NCBI RefSeq assembly: GCF_007830175.1
Contig: NZ_VLKH01000009.1
Coordinates: 93,377-157,376 of the forward strand
Reading direction: 5' to 3'
DNA: 64,000 nt
Source: Sedimentibacter saalensis
GTDB lineage: Bacteria; Bacillota; Clostridia; Tissierellales; Sedimentibacteraceae
Of the stretch, positions 34,951 to 43,465 are shown piece by piece; within the stretch, counting starts at the first letter, position 1; the number at the start of each line of letters is the position of its first letter. The notes below the pieces were generated by a model. It did no database searches. It was given only the letters and a program-made list of their open reading frames with translations, and was not told the DNA's origin. The translations under genes and the position numbers were made by a program.

Positions 34951-35114
34951 GTAGGGGCGGACCTTTTGGACGTCACTGAAAAAGTCTTTCATGTCATCCT
35001 GAACGATAGTGAAGGATCCCATCCTTGTTGAAAACATGAGATTCTTCGGCTACGCCTCAGAATGACAGTGAATAAATGTATAGTTTTTCAGTGGCCTCAC
35101 CTTGTGTCCGCCCG
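34951..35114. repeat. Nested repeat: CATTCTGAG element inserted inside a GGGCGGAC hairpin element (copy 5)
   Basis: The outer arms GTAGGGGCGGACC (34951-) and GTCCGCCC (to 35113) are split. The inner unit, 34966-35098, has 10-bp terminal repeats CACTGAAAAA/TTTTTCAGTG (34974-34983, 35084-35093), a core at 34992-35067 in the opposite orientation to copies 1 and 3, and a 5-bp direct duplication ACCTT (34961-34965, 35099-35103). Confidence 0.85.
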
Positions 35115-35134
35115 TATTATTAATTCTTTAATCA

Positions 35135-36499
35135 CTATCTTATGGTCGGGAAACGATCAGGTATTACAATTCCTGCTCTTTTTCTTATTTTTTCGGCCAT
35201 TTCTTCTGCTCTGTCCAATATATCTTCTTCTGAAACAACCGCAACTTTTCTGTTTTTCATGAGCCACCTGCCATCACACATGGTTGACTCAATATTTGTT
35301 GAGTGCATTGAATATACAATACTTGACACAGGATCATGCTGAGGCATGTTTCCAATGCTCCTAGGGTCAATAACAATCAAATCCGCTTTTTTCCCAACTT
35401 CGAGGCTTCCTGTTTCCTCTTCCCTCAATATTGTCTTTGCACCGTTTATGGTTGCCATTTCAATTATTGTTTCTGCAGGAGTTGTTTTGGGACTAAGAGT
35501 TCTTCCTTTGTGAATGAGAGCAGTCAGATACATTTCATCAACCATGTCCATTCTGTTGTTGCAAGGCGCTCCGTCAGTTCCTATGGATACAACCACTCCC
35601 TTTTTAAGCATTTCAGGTACCTTTGCAAAACCAAGAACTCTCATGGCAGCAGCCGGGTTGTGAGATGATTTCACGTTGTGCAGCCTGAACAAATCAACTT
35701 CCTTGTCAGTGAGCCACACTGTGTGGGCACCAAGTATGTTTTTGTCCAGGAAACCTATTCTTGATAAGTGCTCAACAGTTGAATACCCTCCTGTTCTTTC
35801 CTTAACATAATCTATTTCTCCCGGGATTTCAGCTATGTGCATGTGAATTCCTGTGCCATGTCTGTCAGCCAGCTCTTTCGTCCTTATAAGAAGTTCATCT
35901 GTAGCATTGAATATGGTCCTTATTGCAAACCAATACTTTATCCTGCCATTTCCTTTGTTGTTCCATTTTTCAAAAGCTTCTTCCTGTTTGTTCAATGTGT
36001 AGTCTGTGCTTTCTCTCCATGACAGTGGAAGGCCTACGCCGGAATCCATTGTTGAACGGGCAAGGGCACATCTCAATCCTGCTTCATCAACTGCTCTTCC
36101 CAGGCCGTCCACATGGAAGCCCCCTGATTCTGCAAATGATGTAACACCTGATTTAATCATTTCAACACAGCATGCAAGGGCAGAAATGTATTGCTCTTCT
36201 TCTGTCATGCTGCTTTCGTAGGGCCAAATCCTATCTCTTAGCCATGTGAGTAAATCCACATCATCGGCTAGTCCTCTTCCAAGCTGCTGTGACATATGGA
36301 CATGAGTGTTTATTAATCCTGGCATTACAATTTTTCCTTTAAGATCAATTATCTCTGCAGCATCTGTTAAGTCGGAATCTATAAGCTCTCCTACTTTGAT
36401 TATTTTATCATTTTCTACAACTATACTTCCTTTTTCGTAAACCTGCCTACATTTGTTCATTGTTATTATGTAGGCATCTTTCAATATTATCCTGCTCAT
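35135..36499 (-). CDS. Amidohydrolase of the ATZ/TRZ (MTA/SAH deaminase, SsnA-like) family
   Basis: 454 residues. Metal ligands are visible as GLINTHVHMSQ, GIHMHIAE (His), the LGAHTVWL block (His) and SIGTDGAPCNNRMDM (Asp). The DDVDLLTWLRDRIWPYE segment is characteristic of S-adenosylhomocysteine/methylthioadenosine/5'-deoxyadenosine deaminases. Nucleoside deamination is therefore the leading guess. A polyamine pathway that makes methylthioadenosine is encoded at 5.6-7.2 kb. Cytoplasmic. Confidence 0.85.
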   Translation of the reverse strand: MSRIILKDAYIITMNKCRQVYEKGSIVVENDKIIKVGELIDSDLTDAAEIIDLKGKIVMPGLINTHVHMSQQLGRGLADDVDLLTWLRDRIWPYESSMTEEEQYISALACCVEMIKSGVTSFAESGGFHVDGLGRAVDEAGLRCALARSTMDSGVGLPLSWRESTDYTLNKQEEAFEKWNNKGNGRIKYWFAIRTIFNATDELLIRTKELADRHGTGIHMHIAEIPGEIDYVKERTGGYSTVEHLSRIGFLDKNILGAHTVWLTDKEVDLFRLHNVKSSHNPAAAMRVLGFAKVPEMLKKGVVVSIGTDGAPCNNRMDMVDEMYLTALIHKGRTLSPKTTPAETIIEMATINGAKTILREEETGSLEVGKKADLIVIDPRSIGNMPQHDPVSSIVYSMHSTNIESTMCDGRWLMKNRKVAVVSEEDILDRAEEMAEKIRKRAGIVIPDRFPTIR

Positions 36500-36543
36500 A
36501 TATTCTCCTTATGTTAGTCTTCCCCATTCTTCACTAATCACAA

Positions 36544-37659
36544 CTAGTCATTTTTATCCTTTGTGGTATCTTCATAGACGGCATACTGGTTTTTCCCGTT
36601 TCTTTTCGCCTCATACAACGCATGGTCTGCTTCCTTGTATATGTCATCGAATGTCTTTTTGTCATCCACAAGAGAAATTCCAATACTCAATGATATGTTC
36701 ATACCATCCACAGAACTGCTGATTTCTTCATTAAGCTGCCTGCATCTGGATTTGACGAATTTTTCAGAAGGTATATTCTGCATGTAAATACAAAACTCAT
36801 CGCCTCCAAACCTGCCTGCCACATCTGTTTTTCGGAATGTTTTTTTAATTGTTTCGGAAAGTCTCTGCAAAACCTGATCCCCAGTGTAGTGGCCATAGTT
36901 GTCATTTATTTCTTTGAAGAAGTCCACATCGATTAGTATGAATGCATCAACAGTGTCTGCCTGTCTCTTTGCAATCATAGTTATGATTTTCTCCCTGGTT
37001 GAGGTTGGATTGTACAAACCTGTCATACCATCAATTTGAGCTTTCCTGATTAGAGCATTTTTTTCAGCAACTTCTTCACTTATGTCTACGAGCTTTCCTA
37101 CTACATATTCAATCTTTTGATTTTTTCCATACAGATTTGTATTTATAACCTTGAAATGCCCTTTCCTTCCATCAAGAAATGGAATTTCAATTTCATATGA
37201 TTTATCATTTTCCTTCATCATTTTATTCAATTCCATAGTTTCAGAAGAATTTTCATGAATTACATCAACAAGATGGTTTTTAAGTCTGTTTCCATATCCT
37301 CTAATCTTTCTTTCAGTTCCAATGAGTAAAGCAATTTTATCTGATAGTATCAAAACATCTCTTTTAACGTCATACTCAAAGAAATATTCGTTTGATATTT
37401 CAGCAAGCATTGAGTAGCGACTGTTTCTGATTTTAAGCTCTGCATTTGTTTTCATTAAATAAAAAACATATATCAATACAAACACATATAAAATTAAAGA
37501 AATTGCAGGACCTTTGGAGTTAAATATAAACATCATAGGCAGTGATTCTGCAACTTCATTCTGTCCATGCTTCAGAGCTTCTGCAGACACATCAACAAAT
37601 GTAAGCAAAGCCAGGCACATTATTATAATCTTTTTTGCTATGTTATTGCAACTCTTCAT
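36544..37659 (-). CDS. Membrane-anchored PAS-GGDEF diguanylate cyclase
   Basis: About 371 residues from the ATG after AAGGAG; a longer upstream frame lacks a ribosome site. One signal-like N-terminal helix and a second helix (ISLILYVFVLIYVFYLM) bracket a short external loop, followed by a PAS-like domain and a GGDEF domain. The active site RFGGDEF is intact, and RKTD five residues before it is an allosteric I-site, so it should make c-di-GMP with product inhibition. Input signal unknown. Confidence 0.93.
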   Translation of the reverse strand: MKSCNNIAKKIIIMCLALLTFVDVSAEALKHGQNEVAESLPMMFIFNSKGPAISLILYVFVLIYVFYLMKTNAELKIRNSRYSMLAEISNEYFFEYDVKRDVLILSDKIALLIGTERKIRGYGNRLKNHLVDVIHENSSETMELNKMMKENDKSYEIEIPFLDGRKGHFKVINTNLYGKNQKIEYVVGKLVDISEEVAEKNALIRKAQIDGMTGLYNPTSTREKIITMIAKRQADTVDAFILIDVDFFKEINDNYGHYTGDQVLQRLSETIKKTFRKTDVAGRFGGDEFCIYMQNIPSEKFVKSRCRQLNEEISSSVDGMNISLSIGISLVDDKKTFDDIYKEADHALYEAKRNGKNQYAVYEDTTKDKND

Positions 37660-37754
37660 ATGGTTCTCCTTGTAATATCCTAAAAAACAAGAATGCAAAA
37701 AACAATATTTGCTCATGCAAATACTGCATTTCCCCATACCCTTTGAAGCTTATG

Positions 37755-38225
37755 TTAATGTCTAGCTCTTAATATATTTACTGCCCTGTAAATTGATGTT
37801 CCTGCTAATGCTCCTGAAGTGTCAATAATCACATCTTTCAATTGGCATCCCCTGCCTGGCACAAATAGCTGGTGTAGCTCATCGCTTACAGCATAAGTTA
37901 TGCAGATTGCCAGTGATAAAGCAATGGTTCTTTTTCCTCGGATTTCATTTTTAACCAAAGCATATGAAACCAGTACTCCAAGGACAGCATATGCTGAAAA
38001 ATGTGCAAATTTTCTCACAAAATGATTCAGCTGAGAAACAATGTCATTTAACGTACTCATTTCAATATCTAAAGGAATTACTTTTCCAATAGTTTCAACA
38101 ATAATTTTAGTCACGCCTCTGCTCAGGCTGTTTGAAGCAAAAGCAGGCTGAGCTGAAAGGTAAAATATTACCAGCATCCATACTGCAGCAGGCAGCCAAG
38201 GCGTTATCCTTAATTTGTTATTCAT
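37755..38225 (-). CDS. VanZ family membrane protein
   Basis: 156 residues with four membrane helices. The VanZ core FVRKFAHFSAYAVLGVLV and SDELHQLFVPGRGCQLKDVIIDTSGALAG with its conserved Asp/His/Arg residues is clear. VanZ-like proteins are linked to teicoplanin or lipoglycopeptide tolerance, but most clostridial members have no defined role. No van genes are nearby. Confidence 0.9.
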   Translation of the reverse strand: MNNKLRITPWLPAAVWMLVIFYLSAQPAFASNSLSRGVTKIIVETIGKVIPLDIEMSTLNDIVSQLNHFVRKFAHFSAYAVLGVLVSYALVKNEIRGKRTIALSLAICITYAVSDELHQLFVPGRGCQLKDVIIDTSGALAGTSIYRAVNILRARH

Positions 38226-38381
38226 ATTGCATTCCTTAATAATTTATAATTTTTAATCTTACTAACAATATCATTATTTTATGTCTTAATCAATATATTA
38301 TTTCTTAATTTATTAAATACCCATTAATAACCAAACAGAGCAGTTTGCGTATAATGACATATAATATTGAGGAGGAATAAA

Positions 38382-38852
38382 ATGAAATTCTTTTATGGCG
38401 ATAAAAACATCCTTAGAGCTCTGGAAGAAGCTGAGTTCTGGAAGCATCAGGAAAGTGAGCATACAGATGTAATAATGGAGGTTGCTCCCGACCTGGAAAA
38501 CGAATATGTTGAAAAACTTGAACAGTATAAGCAGATTTTTGACTCAACCCACGACCGTGCAGTCCAGTATTCACAGGCAGCAATAAACTGCAGTAACATC
38601 ATATCAGGGGAAATGTACGAAAACATAGTGAACATTGTTGATCTATCAATAAGGCAAAGCAAAGTCTTTGTTGAATTTCTTGGAATGCTTCTTAGAGAAA
38701 GTGAAGCAGTAAAGGAAAATCCTGCAGCAGTAACAGTTGTAAACCACATAAGAAGAGAGTCTGAGTACTTCATAGGAGTTGTCACTGCATTTTTAAATGA
38801 AGGGTGCTCAAATCATTATGATGGCGGTCCGATTTACGGAAATATTATGTAA
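38382..38852 (+). CDS. DUF2935 family protein
   Basis: 156 residues from the ATG following GAGGAGG. Helical, with the N-terminal FWKHQESEHTDVI motif and a later RRESEYF; the His/Glu spacing is consistent with a ferritin-like metal-binding four-helix fold. Members are found mainly in spore formers. It converges on a CotJC-like Mn catalase with which it shares a terminator. Function unknown. Confidence 0.8.
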   Translation: MKFFYGDKNILRALEEAEFWKHQESEHTDVIMEVAPDLENEYVEKLEQYKQIFDSTHDRAVQYSQAAINCSNIISGEMYENIVNIVDLSIRQSKVFVEFLGMLLRESEAVKENPAAVTVVNHIRRESEYFIGVVTAFLNEGCSNHYDGGPIYGNIM

Positions 38853-38857
38853 TTGAA

Positions 38858-38881
38858 AAAACGGCGGTATCCCGCCGTTTG
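38858..38881. terminator. Bidirectional terminator between DUF2935 and CotJC-like genes
   Basis: GC-rich stem AAAACGGCGG/CCGCCGTTT around TATC, flanked by A and T runs. Confidence 0.85.
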
Positions 38882-38882
38882 T

Positions 38883-39563
38883 TTATTTTTTTGAATTAGG
38901 TGCTGCAAAACTTGGTGGCTGTGCATTTTGAGCACTGAAGGAATTGCTTCCCGGTGATGATAAATCAAAATAAAGTTTTGAATCAGCTGTGACACCCCAG
39001 CTCTTATTGGAACCTGTGTCTTGAATTTTATTGAATGCTTCACGAAACATTGTGTTATGTGCTTCTTCGCGGTTTAATAAAAAGTCTATAGTTTCTCTTA
39101 CACCCTTGTCGTTGATTTGTCTGTACAAATATTCATAAACAACCTTTGCTCTTTGTTCCGCAGAAATGTTTGACAAAATGTCAGCTGCCAGATCTCCTGT
39201 TTCTTCGATGTAAGCAGCAGTCCAAAGATATCCTGAAGCGTTTGAAAGCACAGGTGTAAGTCCTGATGATACATGAGCCTGAATGTTTCCTATGGTTGCA
39301 TTTTGAGCATCAAGTTCATGTCCATTCAGCAAATTCACTGTTGTTGCAACCATTTCAAGATGGCTTAATTCTTCAGCAGCAATGTCAAGAAACAAATCCT
39401 TTATTTCCTTGTCCTTGATTCGTAGACTTTGGGACATGTACTGCAGTGCTGCTTTAAGTTCCCCATGAGGTCCTCCAAGCTGTTCCTGCATCATAGCCGC
39501 ATAATTTGGGTTAATATTATCCACTTTTACTTCAAAAAGTAACTTCTTGTCATGTTTAAACAT
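38883..39563 (-). CDS. cotJC: Manganese catalase family protein (CotJC-like spore coat protein)
   Basis: 226 residues. The dimanganese ligands are read from GGPHGELKAALQYM (Glu), DIAAEELSHLEMVATTV (Glu, His, Glu) and the later ETGD and NREEAHNTMF (Glu, His). The C-terminal tail is Ser/Pro/Asn-rich. CotJC proteins are coat-associated Mn catalases in Bacillus and Clostridium. The ATG is preceded by AAGGAG. Confidence 0.92.
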   Translation of the reverse strand: MFKHDKKLLFEVKVDNINPNYAAMMQEQLGGPHGELKAALQYMSQSLRIKDKEIKDLFLDIAAEELSHLEMVATTVNLLNGHELDAQNATIGNIQAHVSSGLTPVLSNASGYLWTAAYIEETGDLAADILSNISAEQRAKVVYEYLYRQINDKGVRETIDFLLNREEAHNTMFREAFNKIQDTGSNKSWGVTADSKLYFDLSSPGSNSFSAQNAQPPSFAAPNSKK

Positions 39564-39621
39564 ATATTTCTCCTTAAAAGATTTTGTTTTATCTTTTCCT
39601 TTAAGCGAGAAAATATGAATA

Positions 39622-40308
39622 TTATTTTCTTAAATCAAGGTTTATTCTTCCATCCTTTACTTCAACAATTCTGTCTGTTTTTTCAGCAATTCTCTGATCA
39701 TGGGTTATTATAACAAATGTTGTTTTATATTTTTGATTTATGCTTCTTAATATTGAATAAACAGTTTCAGTTGTATCGGAATCAAGGTTTCCTGTAGGCT
39801 CGTCAGCAAGAATTATTTTTGGTTTATTAATAAGTGCCCTTGCAATGGCAGTTCTTTGCTGCTGCCCTCCTGACATATCCGTAGCCAGGTTGTTTTTAAC
39901 CTTTGAAAGCCCCACCATGTCAAGAAGCTCGTCTGCCCAAAAGTCTACTTCCTTTGGGACATTAAAATTTTTTATTTTATAAGGCATCAGCACATTTTCT
40001 TTTGCTGTGAATTCAGGAAGAAGGTAGTGAAACTGAAATATAAAGCCCATAGTCTCATTCCTTAGCTTTGCAAGAGAATCCTTGTCCAATGTGTCAGTCC
40101 TGAATCCGTCAATGTAAACTTCTCCGCTTGTAGGTTTGTCCAATGTTCCAATGATGTTCAGCATGGTACTTTTCCCGCTTCCTGATTCTCCTATTATTGA
40201 GTTGAAGCTTTGTTCTGCAAAGCTTAAGTTAATGTCGAACAAAACATGCGTCTTTATTTTTTCTCCGTAAATTTTATTTATATTTTTAAGTTCAATAATA
40301 TCAGCCAT
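39622..40308 (-). CDS. ABC transporter ATPase (MacB/LolD type)
   Basis: 228 residues. Walker A GESGSGKST, Q-loop FQFHYLLPEF, signature MSGGQQQRTAIARAL, Walker B IILADEPTGNLD and switch His VITHD are all intact. The LPEF and GNLD features place it in the MacB/LolD subgroup that powers FtsX-type permeases. It overlaps the permease gene by 8 bp, last in a four-gene operon. Confidence 0.94.
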   Translation of the reverse strand: MADIIELKNINKIYGEKIKTHVLFDINLSFAEQSFNSIIGESGSGKSTMLNIIGTLDKPTSGEVYIDGFRTDTLDKDSLAKLRNETMGFIFQFHYLLPEFTAKENVLMPYKIKNFNVPKEVDFWADELLDMVGLSKVKNNLATDMSGGQQQRTAIARALINKPKIILADEPTGNLDSDTTETVYSILRSINQKYKTTFVIITHDQRIAEKTDRIVEVKDGRINLDLRK

Positions 40309-41458
40309 TTTTAATCACCTCTATGGGGTTAAGTCTCGAGGACAGTCTTGCAGGAATTAGTGATGCTGCAACTGCAGAACATACGGCAAACATTCCTGAA
40401 AGAGTAATAAATCCTATGTTTATGTAAATTGGAACAATTGGTGAGCCGTCAGGGTTCACTGCAAATTTTGTGAAGAACCATAAGAGTACAAAACCAAGGA
40501 TTATCCCAAACACTGCTCCCACAATACCCAGCATGAAACCCTGGAAAACAAATATTAAGCTTGAATCCCTGTCCTTTATTCCCATTGCCTTAAGTATTCC
40601 TATCTGTTTTGACCTCTGGACTACAGAAATGGCAAGCACACTGGAAATTCCAAGAAGTACTGCAACCAGCACAAAGACCTGAATCATATAGCTTGATACG
40701 CTTTGACCGTTTAGACCGCTTAATAGAGACTGATTTTGATCCTTCCAGTTTTCAACTTCAACATCATTTACTGACAGATTGTACGCTAAATCCTTTGCTG
40801 TTTCATCGGCTGTAAACACTTTTTTGACCTGCATTTCTATTTTTGTGATGCTGCTGTCCAGTGACAGCATGTCCTGTGCTGTTTCAATTGTTGTTACAAC
40901 CCATGATTCATTCAGGGATGAAACTTCCAAATCGAACAGACCTGTTACTTCCAGTCTTGTTACATTTCCTGAAGGCAATATAAGTGTTATTTCATCATTT
41001 ATCTTTGTGTTTGACTTAAGTGCAAGGTCTTTTCCTATTATTGCTTCATCTTTTTTGACCGGCAGTCTTCCCTCATAAAGACCTTCGCTGAATTTGTATA
41101 TTTTGTCAGCATCATCTACCACAAATCCTCTTACAAGAACAGGAGCAGTATCATCATAGTCAATGGTAGCTGAGCCCTCTGCAGCAGCTGATATGTTAAT
41201 TATGTTGCTGTCTGAAATCCCAGCCTCATACATTGCTCTCTCCCAATCCTTGATTGATGTTTTGCCATTTGCAGGAACTATGGTGATGTGTGATGAACTT
41301 CCTATAGTTGTATCAATGAGACTTGCCTGAAGACCTTGTATTAACGATCCTATAAAAAGCTGCACTGCAACTCCCACAGATATTCCAAGTATAATTAAAA
41401 GTGTTTGTCCTTTGCCTGACTTTAAAAAGCGCAGGGCTATGGTAAAAGATAATCTCAC
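40301..41458 (-). CDS. FtsX-type ABC permease (MacB/LolC-like)
   Basis: 385 residues from a GTG that overlaps the previous stop by 4 bp. One N-terminal helix, a large extracytoplasmic MacB-periplasmic-core domain (about 40-250, with VRGFVVDDADKIYKF and VIIGKDLALKSN motifs) and three C-terminal helices (FVLVAVLLGISSVLAISVVQRSKQIGILKAMG). It would act with the adaptor and ATPase to export or extract a peptide, lipid or antibiotic from the envelope. Confidence 0.92.
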   Translation of the reverse strand: MRLSFTIALRFLKSGKGQTLLIILGISVGVAVQLFIGSLIQGLQASLIDTTIGSSSHITIVPANGKTSIKDWERAMYEAGISDSNIINISAAAEGSATIDYDDTAPVLVRGFVVDDADKIYKFSEGLYEGRLPVKKDEAIIGKDLALKSNTKINDEITLILPSGNVTRLEVTGLFDLEVSSLNESWVVTTIETAQDMLSLDSSITKIEMQVKKVFTADETAKDLAYNLSVNDVEVENWKDQNQSLLSGLNGQSVSSYMIQVFVLVAVLLGISSVLAISVVQRSKQIGILKAMGIKDRDSSLIFVFQGFMLGIVGAVFGIILGFVLLWFFTKFAVNPDGSPIVPIYINIGFITLSGMFAVCSAVAASLIPARLSSRLNPIEVIKNG

Positions 41459-42102
41459 TTTTCTTCACCTGCCCTTAAACTTACTATATCCTGGTATGAC
41501 TCAAGGTAAATGTCTCCGCCTATTTTTTCAACTGAAACCAAATTGCTCCGGAAAGCATTGCCTCCAACCAGCACAGTTACTTTTCCGCCTGTCATTTCCT
41601 TTATTCTATTTATCATTCTCTGAGCTTCAAACAAAAGATAATAATCTGTGACACTTATGGCTGCATATTTTGGACTATTGCTTGCAATTGCATAATAGAC
41701 CTGTTCTCTGGGAGTGTTTGTTCCAACAAATATTGCTTCATATCCGTTCAGCGAAAAAAAATCTGCAATCATTCTAAGTCCCACCTCATGATATTCCCTT
41801 TCGGGGCACGCAAGGACCACCTTCATTCCAAGAGGCTTTACATGTTTTTTCAGTTCTATTACAAAAGGATATGCGGATTCTATGACAGTCCTGATGATGG
41901 AAGTTTTAACGTGTTCAATCCATATGGAGTCTTCCATTCCCATGCTTGTGTCTATGGAATAAAGGGCAGGACGAAGAACATCCTCATATAGCTCAGGAAT
42001 TGTAATCTCATTATTTTTCAATGCATTTATTGCAAGCAATACGCATGCATCCTTGTCCAGTTTATCGAAATGATTTATGAAACTTAACTTAAACTCATCC
42101 AT
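41455..42102 (-). CDS. Stand-alone cobalamin-binding protein (CarH/LitR-like sensory domain) in an ABC export operon
   Basis: 215 residues: an N-terminal four-helix cap (about 1-85, IWIEHVKTS) and a Rossmann B12-binding domain with EYHEVGLRM in place of the usual D-x-H-x2-G, plus SVTDYYLL and TVLVGGNAF. The ExHxxG form is the CarH/LitR type of B12 sensor rather than methyltransferase corrinoid proteins. No DNA-binding domain is present, and the light-sensing Trp expected ten residues before the cap E-H is not conserved. It lies 10 bp after the adaptor gene and overlaps the permease start. Confidence 0.87.
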   Translation of the reverse strand: MDEFKLSFINHFDKLDKDACVLLAINALKNNEITIPELYEDVLRPALYSIDTSMGMEDSIWIEHVKTSIIRTVIESAYPFVIELKKHVKPLGMKVVLACPEREYHEVGLRMIADFFSLNGYEAIFVGTNTPREQVYYAIASNSPKYAAISVTDYYLLFEAQRMINRIKEMTGGKVTVLVGGNAFRSNLVSVEKIGGDIYLESYQDIVSLRAGEEK

Positions 42103-42112
42103 ACAGATCTCC

Positions 42113-43381
42113 TTAATTCTTAAGTTTCACAGAATCACCGTCAATCAATTCTTCAGGCGGGTTTAAAATAACTTTTTCACCTTCAGGAATTCCTGATACC
42201 TCTGTGAGATACCCATCAGATAATCCTGTCACAACGTATTTCTTTTCTACAGTATTATTTTTTAAAACAAAAAGGTACATTTTGCCGTCAACATCTCTTT
42301 TAAGAGACTCATTCTTTAATAAAAGGGAATTATCACTGATGTCAATTATTATATTTGCTTTTCCTTCATATCCTGACTTAATGAAATTGTCGCTGTTTGT
42401 AATCTTTATTGTTATTTCAACTTTTGGAGTTTTGCTGCCGCTGTCCTTGTCAATCTCAGCCGTTTTTCCTACGTTTATTACTTCTCCTTCATAGACGCTG
42501 CTCATTCCGTTTAAATACACCATTGATTTTTGGCCTTCTCTAATTAATACAGCATCTTCCTGAGGTGCCTTTGCTGTAAATTCGTAGGAATTTGTGTCAT
42601 AAATAATGATTTTGCTGCCTGCAGAAGTTTTTCTTCCTTCATTCAATGGAAATTCTGTGACAACACCGTTTACAGATGCGTAAATTTTATTGTTTTCAAT
42701 TTTATTGTTTATGTTTTCAATGTCAAGCTTCAGGGTATTTATGTCTCTTCCTGTATTTATGGTGTCAATTTGTAAAGACTTAATATAGTCGTTGTAATTA
42801 GCCTCAGCATCGCTGTAATCAAGATTGGCTATATTAAGTTTGCTTTCTAAGTCCTTTGCTGCTGAATCATATCTGTCATATTCTAATTTGCTTATGGCGT
42901 TTTCATCATACAACACACTGATTTTCTTAAGGTCTTCATATGATGTTTCAAGATCAGATTTAACATTGTTGTACGCTTCCTGACTCTTTAAAAGCTTGTT
43001 TTTAAGGATGCTCACTTGCGAATCTCCGTTTTTTGATTCATCAAGATCTGAATAAAGTTTTTCCAGATTAATTTCAGATTTCTTAAGTTCAATCAAAAGG
43101 TCTGTTGAATCAAGTTCTGCAAGAAGCTGCCCTTTTTCAACAGTGCTGTTTTCTTCAACATAGGTTTTCAGGACCTTCAATTCAGAAGGTATTGTTATTT
43201 CTTCGTAATCTGCTGATTTTATCACCCCTGAAAGTTCTATACTTTTAGTTACACTTCCATAGTAGGTTTTCATTGTGCTAACTTCAATAGCTTCATCATC
43301 CTTTGAAAGCATAAAATAAACAAATAGAAATACTATTATTACTGTTACTATAATTATTACAGTCTTTATATTCTTTTTCAT
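42113..43381 (-). CDS. Membrane-fusion/adaptor protein (MacA/HlyD-like)
   Basis: About 422 residues from the ATG after GGGAGG. An N-terminal membrane helix (VIIIVTVIIVFLFVYFML), a lipoyl/barrel-sandwich half (VEENSTVEKGQLLAELDST), a long coiled-coil hairpin (about 95-215, LNIANLDYSDAEANY) and a beta-barrel domain (RKTSAGSKIIIYDTN). First gene of the adaptor/B12/permease/ATPase operon. In Gram-positives such adaptors extend through the wall without an outer membrane channel. Confidence 0.9.
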   Translation of the reverse strand: MKKNIKTVIIIVTVIIVFLFVYFMLSKDDEAIEVSTMKTYYGSVTKSIELSGVIKSADYEEITIPSELKVLKTYVEENSTVEKGQLLAELDSTDLLIELKKSEINLEKLYSDLDESKNGDSQVSILKNKLLKSQEAYNNVKSDLETSYEDLKKISVLYDENAISKLEYDRYDSAAKDLESKLNIANLDYSDAEANYNDYIKSLQIDTINTGRDINTLKLDIENINNKIENNKIYASVNGVVTEFPLNEGRKTSAGSKIIIYDTNSYEFTAKAPQEDAVLIREGQKSMVYLNGMSSVYEGEVINVGKTAEIDKDSGSKTPKVEITIKITNSDNFIKSGYEGKANIIIDISDNSLLLKNESLKRDVDGKMYLFVLKNNTVEKKYVVTGLSDGYLTEVSGIPEGEKVILNPPEELIDGDSVKLKN

Positions 43382-43465
43382 AGAGTCCTCCCTTGTGAGA
43401 ATTTCCATGAAATAATACCCTATAAAAATTGAAATTAAACACTGTTTTAAAATATATTATTTTTA

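Noticed and set aside
42102..42113. B12 riboswitch controlling the MacAB-like operon
   Set aside because: Only about 85 bp separate the adaptor start from uvsE, too short for a cobalamin aptamer, and no B12-box sequence is visible.
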